A stretch of DNA of 64,000 nucleotides from Hymenobacter sp. GOD-10R. Lineage in GTDB: Bacteria; Bacteroidota; Bacteroidia; Cytophagales; Hymenobacteraceae. Position 1 is the first letter of the stretch; every line of letters begins with the position of its first letter. Position numbers and translations under genes: made by a program. The notes beneath the pieces were generated by a model. That model was given only the letters and a program-made list of their open reading frames with translations. It did no database searches and was not told the origin of the DNA. The DNA lies in assembly GCF_035609205.1 (NCBI RefSeq), contig NZ_CP141184.1, forward strand, positions 4,595,001-4,659,000. Reading direction: 5' to 3'. Below are positions 62,357-64,000 of this stretch, one piece after another.

Positions 62357-64000
62357 CTACCACTCCACCACAGCCTTCTGGCCGCGCATCAACTCGAACT
62401 TCATGTTCGGGTCTTTCTCCTTCGGAGCGTTCACGAAGTGCGAGAATTGCTTGCGGAGCTCCGCGTTCTCCACCACTTCCTTCCACTCGCAGTGGTAGTT
62501 GTTGATCAGCAGCTGCATCTCGGCTTCGAGGTCAGCGCAGATACCTAGGCTGTCGTTGATGATGACGTTGCGGAGGTACGACATGCCGCCGTCCATCTTG
62601 TTGAGCCAAGTGGCGGTGCGCATCAGCGGGTCGGCCGTTTTGATGTAGAACATCAGGAAACGGTCGAGATACTTGAGGCAGGTTTCCGTGTCGATGTCGG
62701 AGGCCAGGAGTTGAGCATGCTGGGGCTTGGCGCCGCCATTGCCGCACACGTACAGGTTCCAGCCTTTTTCGGTGGCAATGATGCCGAAGTCTTTGGCTTG
62801 GGCCTCAGCACATTCGCGCACGCAGCCACTCACGCCGCTCTTGAGCTTGTGGGGGGAGCGAATGCCTTTGTAGCGGTTTTCGATGTCGATGGCGAACGTC
62901 ACGCTGTCGTGCAGACCGAAGCGGCACCAGGTGCTGCCCACACAGCTTTTCACCGTACGCAGCGACTTACCGTAAGCGTGGCCGCTTTCAAAACCGGCGT
63001 TGATTAGCTCCTCCCAGATGTCGGGCAGGTCGCTGAGGTGGGCACCGAACATGTCAATGCGCTGACCACCTGTAATTTTGGTGTAGAGGCCGTATTTCTG
63101 AGCTACCTCGCCAATGACAATCAGCTTTTCCGGCGTGATTTCGCCGGCCGCGATACGCGGCACCACCGAGTAACTGCCACCCTTTTGGATGTTGGCTAGG
63201 TAGCGGTCATTAGTGTCCTGAATCGTGCTTTGCTTGACAATTAGCTCGTTCCAGAGGCCCGCTAACACGCTGCCCACGGCCGGCTTGCAGACTTCGCAGC
63301 CGTCGCCTTTGCCGAAGTGGTCGAGCGCCGCGTCGTAGGTGCGGATGTCGTTGATGCGGAACAAGTCGAACAGTTCCTGGCGCGAGTACTCAAAATGCTC
63401 GCAGATGACGTTCTTGATGTAGGCACCGTTGGCTTTGAGCGTGCTGTTAATCAGGTCTTTCACCATCGGTACGCAACCGCCGCAACCGGTGCCGGCCTTG
63501 TTGCACTTCTTCATGCCGTCGACGCTGGTCACCCCTAGCTCGTTCACTGCCCCGCAGATGTTGCCCTTAGTCACGGCCTCGCAGGAACAGATCAGCGCCT
63601 CGTCGGGCAGACTCATCACGCCGGCACCTTCGCTGGCCTCGCCACCGCGGGCACCTAGGATCAGGTCCTCGGGGTGGGGCGGCAGCACGATTTTGTTGTT
63701 CACGGTTTGCAGCAGCATGTTATAGGCTTCCGCGTCGCCGATGAGTACGCCGCCGAGCAAGTATTTGCCGTCGGGGCTTATGTTGATGCGCTTATACACG
63801 CCGCTGTGGGCGTCTTCGAACACGATAGAGCGACTGTGCGGCTCGGCGATGAACGGGTCGCCGAAGCTCGCCACGTCGACCCCGATCAGCTTGAGCTTGC
63901 TGCTCATGTCATAGCCGGTGAAAGCGCGGGCGCCTTGCGTGAGCTGACTTACCACCACTTCGGCCATGTCGTAGCCGGGCGCTACCAGGCCGTAGATCAT
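62357..64000 (-). CDS. nirB: Nitrite reductase large subunit, C-terminal part (cut by window end)
   Basis: About 547 residues are visible; the 5' end of the gene lies past 64000, so the N-terminal FAD/NADH domain is mostly missing. The visible part begins at the end of the FAD domain and continues with a BFD-like [2Fe-2S] region (CSCEAV, CGGC) and a second cysteine pair (CEVCKP). The siroheme/[4Fe-4S] half follows, with CVGSTWC (C-x5-C) and CVREC (C-x3-C) as cluster ligands. NirB with NirD reduces nitrite to ammonium using NADH in the cytoplasm. It is the first gene of the visible nitrate cluster. Confidence 0.95.
   Translation of the reverse strand: MIYGLVAPGYDMAEVVVSQLTQGARAFTGYDMSSKLKLIGVDVASFGDPFIAEPHSRSIVFEDAHSGVYKRINISPDGKYLLGGVLIGDAEAYNMLLQTVNNKIVLPPHPEDLILGARGGEASEGAGVMSLPDEALICSCEAVTKGNICGAVNELGVTSVDGMKKCNKAGTGCGGCVPMVKDLINSTLKANGAYIKNVICEHFEYSRQELFDLFRINDIRTYDAALDHFGKGDGCEVCKPAVGSVLAGLWNELIVKQSTIQDTNDRYLANIQKGGSYSVVPRIAAGEITPEKLIVIGEVAQKYGLYTKITGGQRIDMFGAHLSDLPDIWEELINAGFESGHAYGKSLRTVKSCVGSTWCRFGLHDSVTFAIDIENRYKGIRSPHKLKSGVSGCVRECAEAQAKDFGIIATEKGWNLYVCGNGGAKPQHAQLLASDIDTETCLKYLDRFLMFYIKTADPLMRTATWLNKMDGGMSYLRNVIINDSLGICADLEAEMQLLINNYHCEWKEVVENAELRKQFSHFVNAPKEKDPNMKFELMRGQKAVVEW

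Overview
The window looks like chromosomal DNA from a Bacteroidota bacterium, most likely Hymenobacter or a close relative in the Cytophagales. The evidence is eight very large secreted proteins ending in type IX secretion system (T9SS) type A sorting domains (a YPNP core and a C-terminal GxYxVxL...KRL pattern), a lack of clear Shine-Dalgarno sequences, and several close matches to the Bacteroidota promoter -7 element TAnnTTTG. No rRNA, tRNA, CRISPR array, transposase or phage gene was seen.

Positions 1-8511 carry ordinary housekeeping and accessory genes: the end of a DUF1206 membrane protein, a zinc alcohol dehydrogenase, an SPW-repeat-like membrane protein, a small secreted protein, a beta-carbonic anhydrase, an OmpR-type response regulator with its histidine kinase, two small proteins of unknown role, and a sugar transferase of the exopolysaccharide type.

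Positions 8675-49107 are the striking part. First comes a 2113-residue protein with four PA14 domains, nine PKD-like domains, three Ig-like repeats, an SGNH-hydrolase domain and a T9SS sorting domain. It is followed by seven consecutive same-strand genes (called P1-P7 here; 2036, 2026, 2029, 1128, 1489, 1050 and 1040 residues). Each is a chain of modules made of one SbsA-like Ig domain plus one FG-GAP/VCBS beta-propeller. By my count every one of the 21 propellers has exactly seven blades with a DxDxDGDxD-type calcium loop (about 147 loops). P1-P4 also carry one IPT/TIG domain after propeller 1. All end in a T9SS sorting domain, so they are predicted to be secreted or anchored outside the cell. 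Each gene is followed by its own strong hairpin terminator. P1, P5, P6 and P7 have long AT-rich leaders, whereas P2-P4 start only 52-89 nt after the previous terminator.

Positions 49202-53350 hold class II fructose-bisphosphate aldolase, a one-helix membrane protein and a secreted GH36 alpha-galactosidase. Positions 53577-64000 hold a minus-strand nitrate assimilation cluster, in transcription order: NirB (cut by the window end), NirD, an alginate-export-type porin, a NarK-type transporter, a nitrate reductase fused to a NirB-like FAD domain and a BFD-like [2Fe-2S] domain, and a nitrite/sulfite-reductase-like protein with a C-terminal rubredoxin. Together these could carry nitrate across the outer and inner membranes and reduce it to ammonium. 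Three of the gaps in this cluster hold very long near-perfect inverted repeats.
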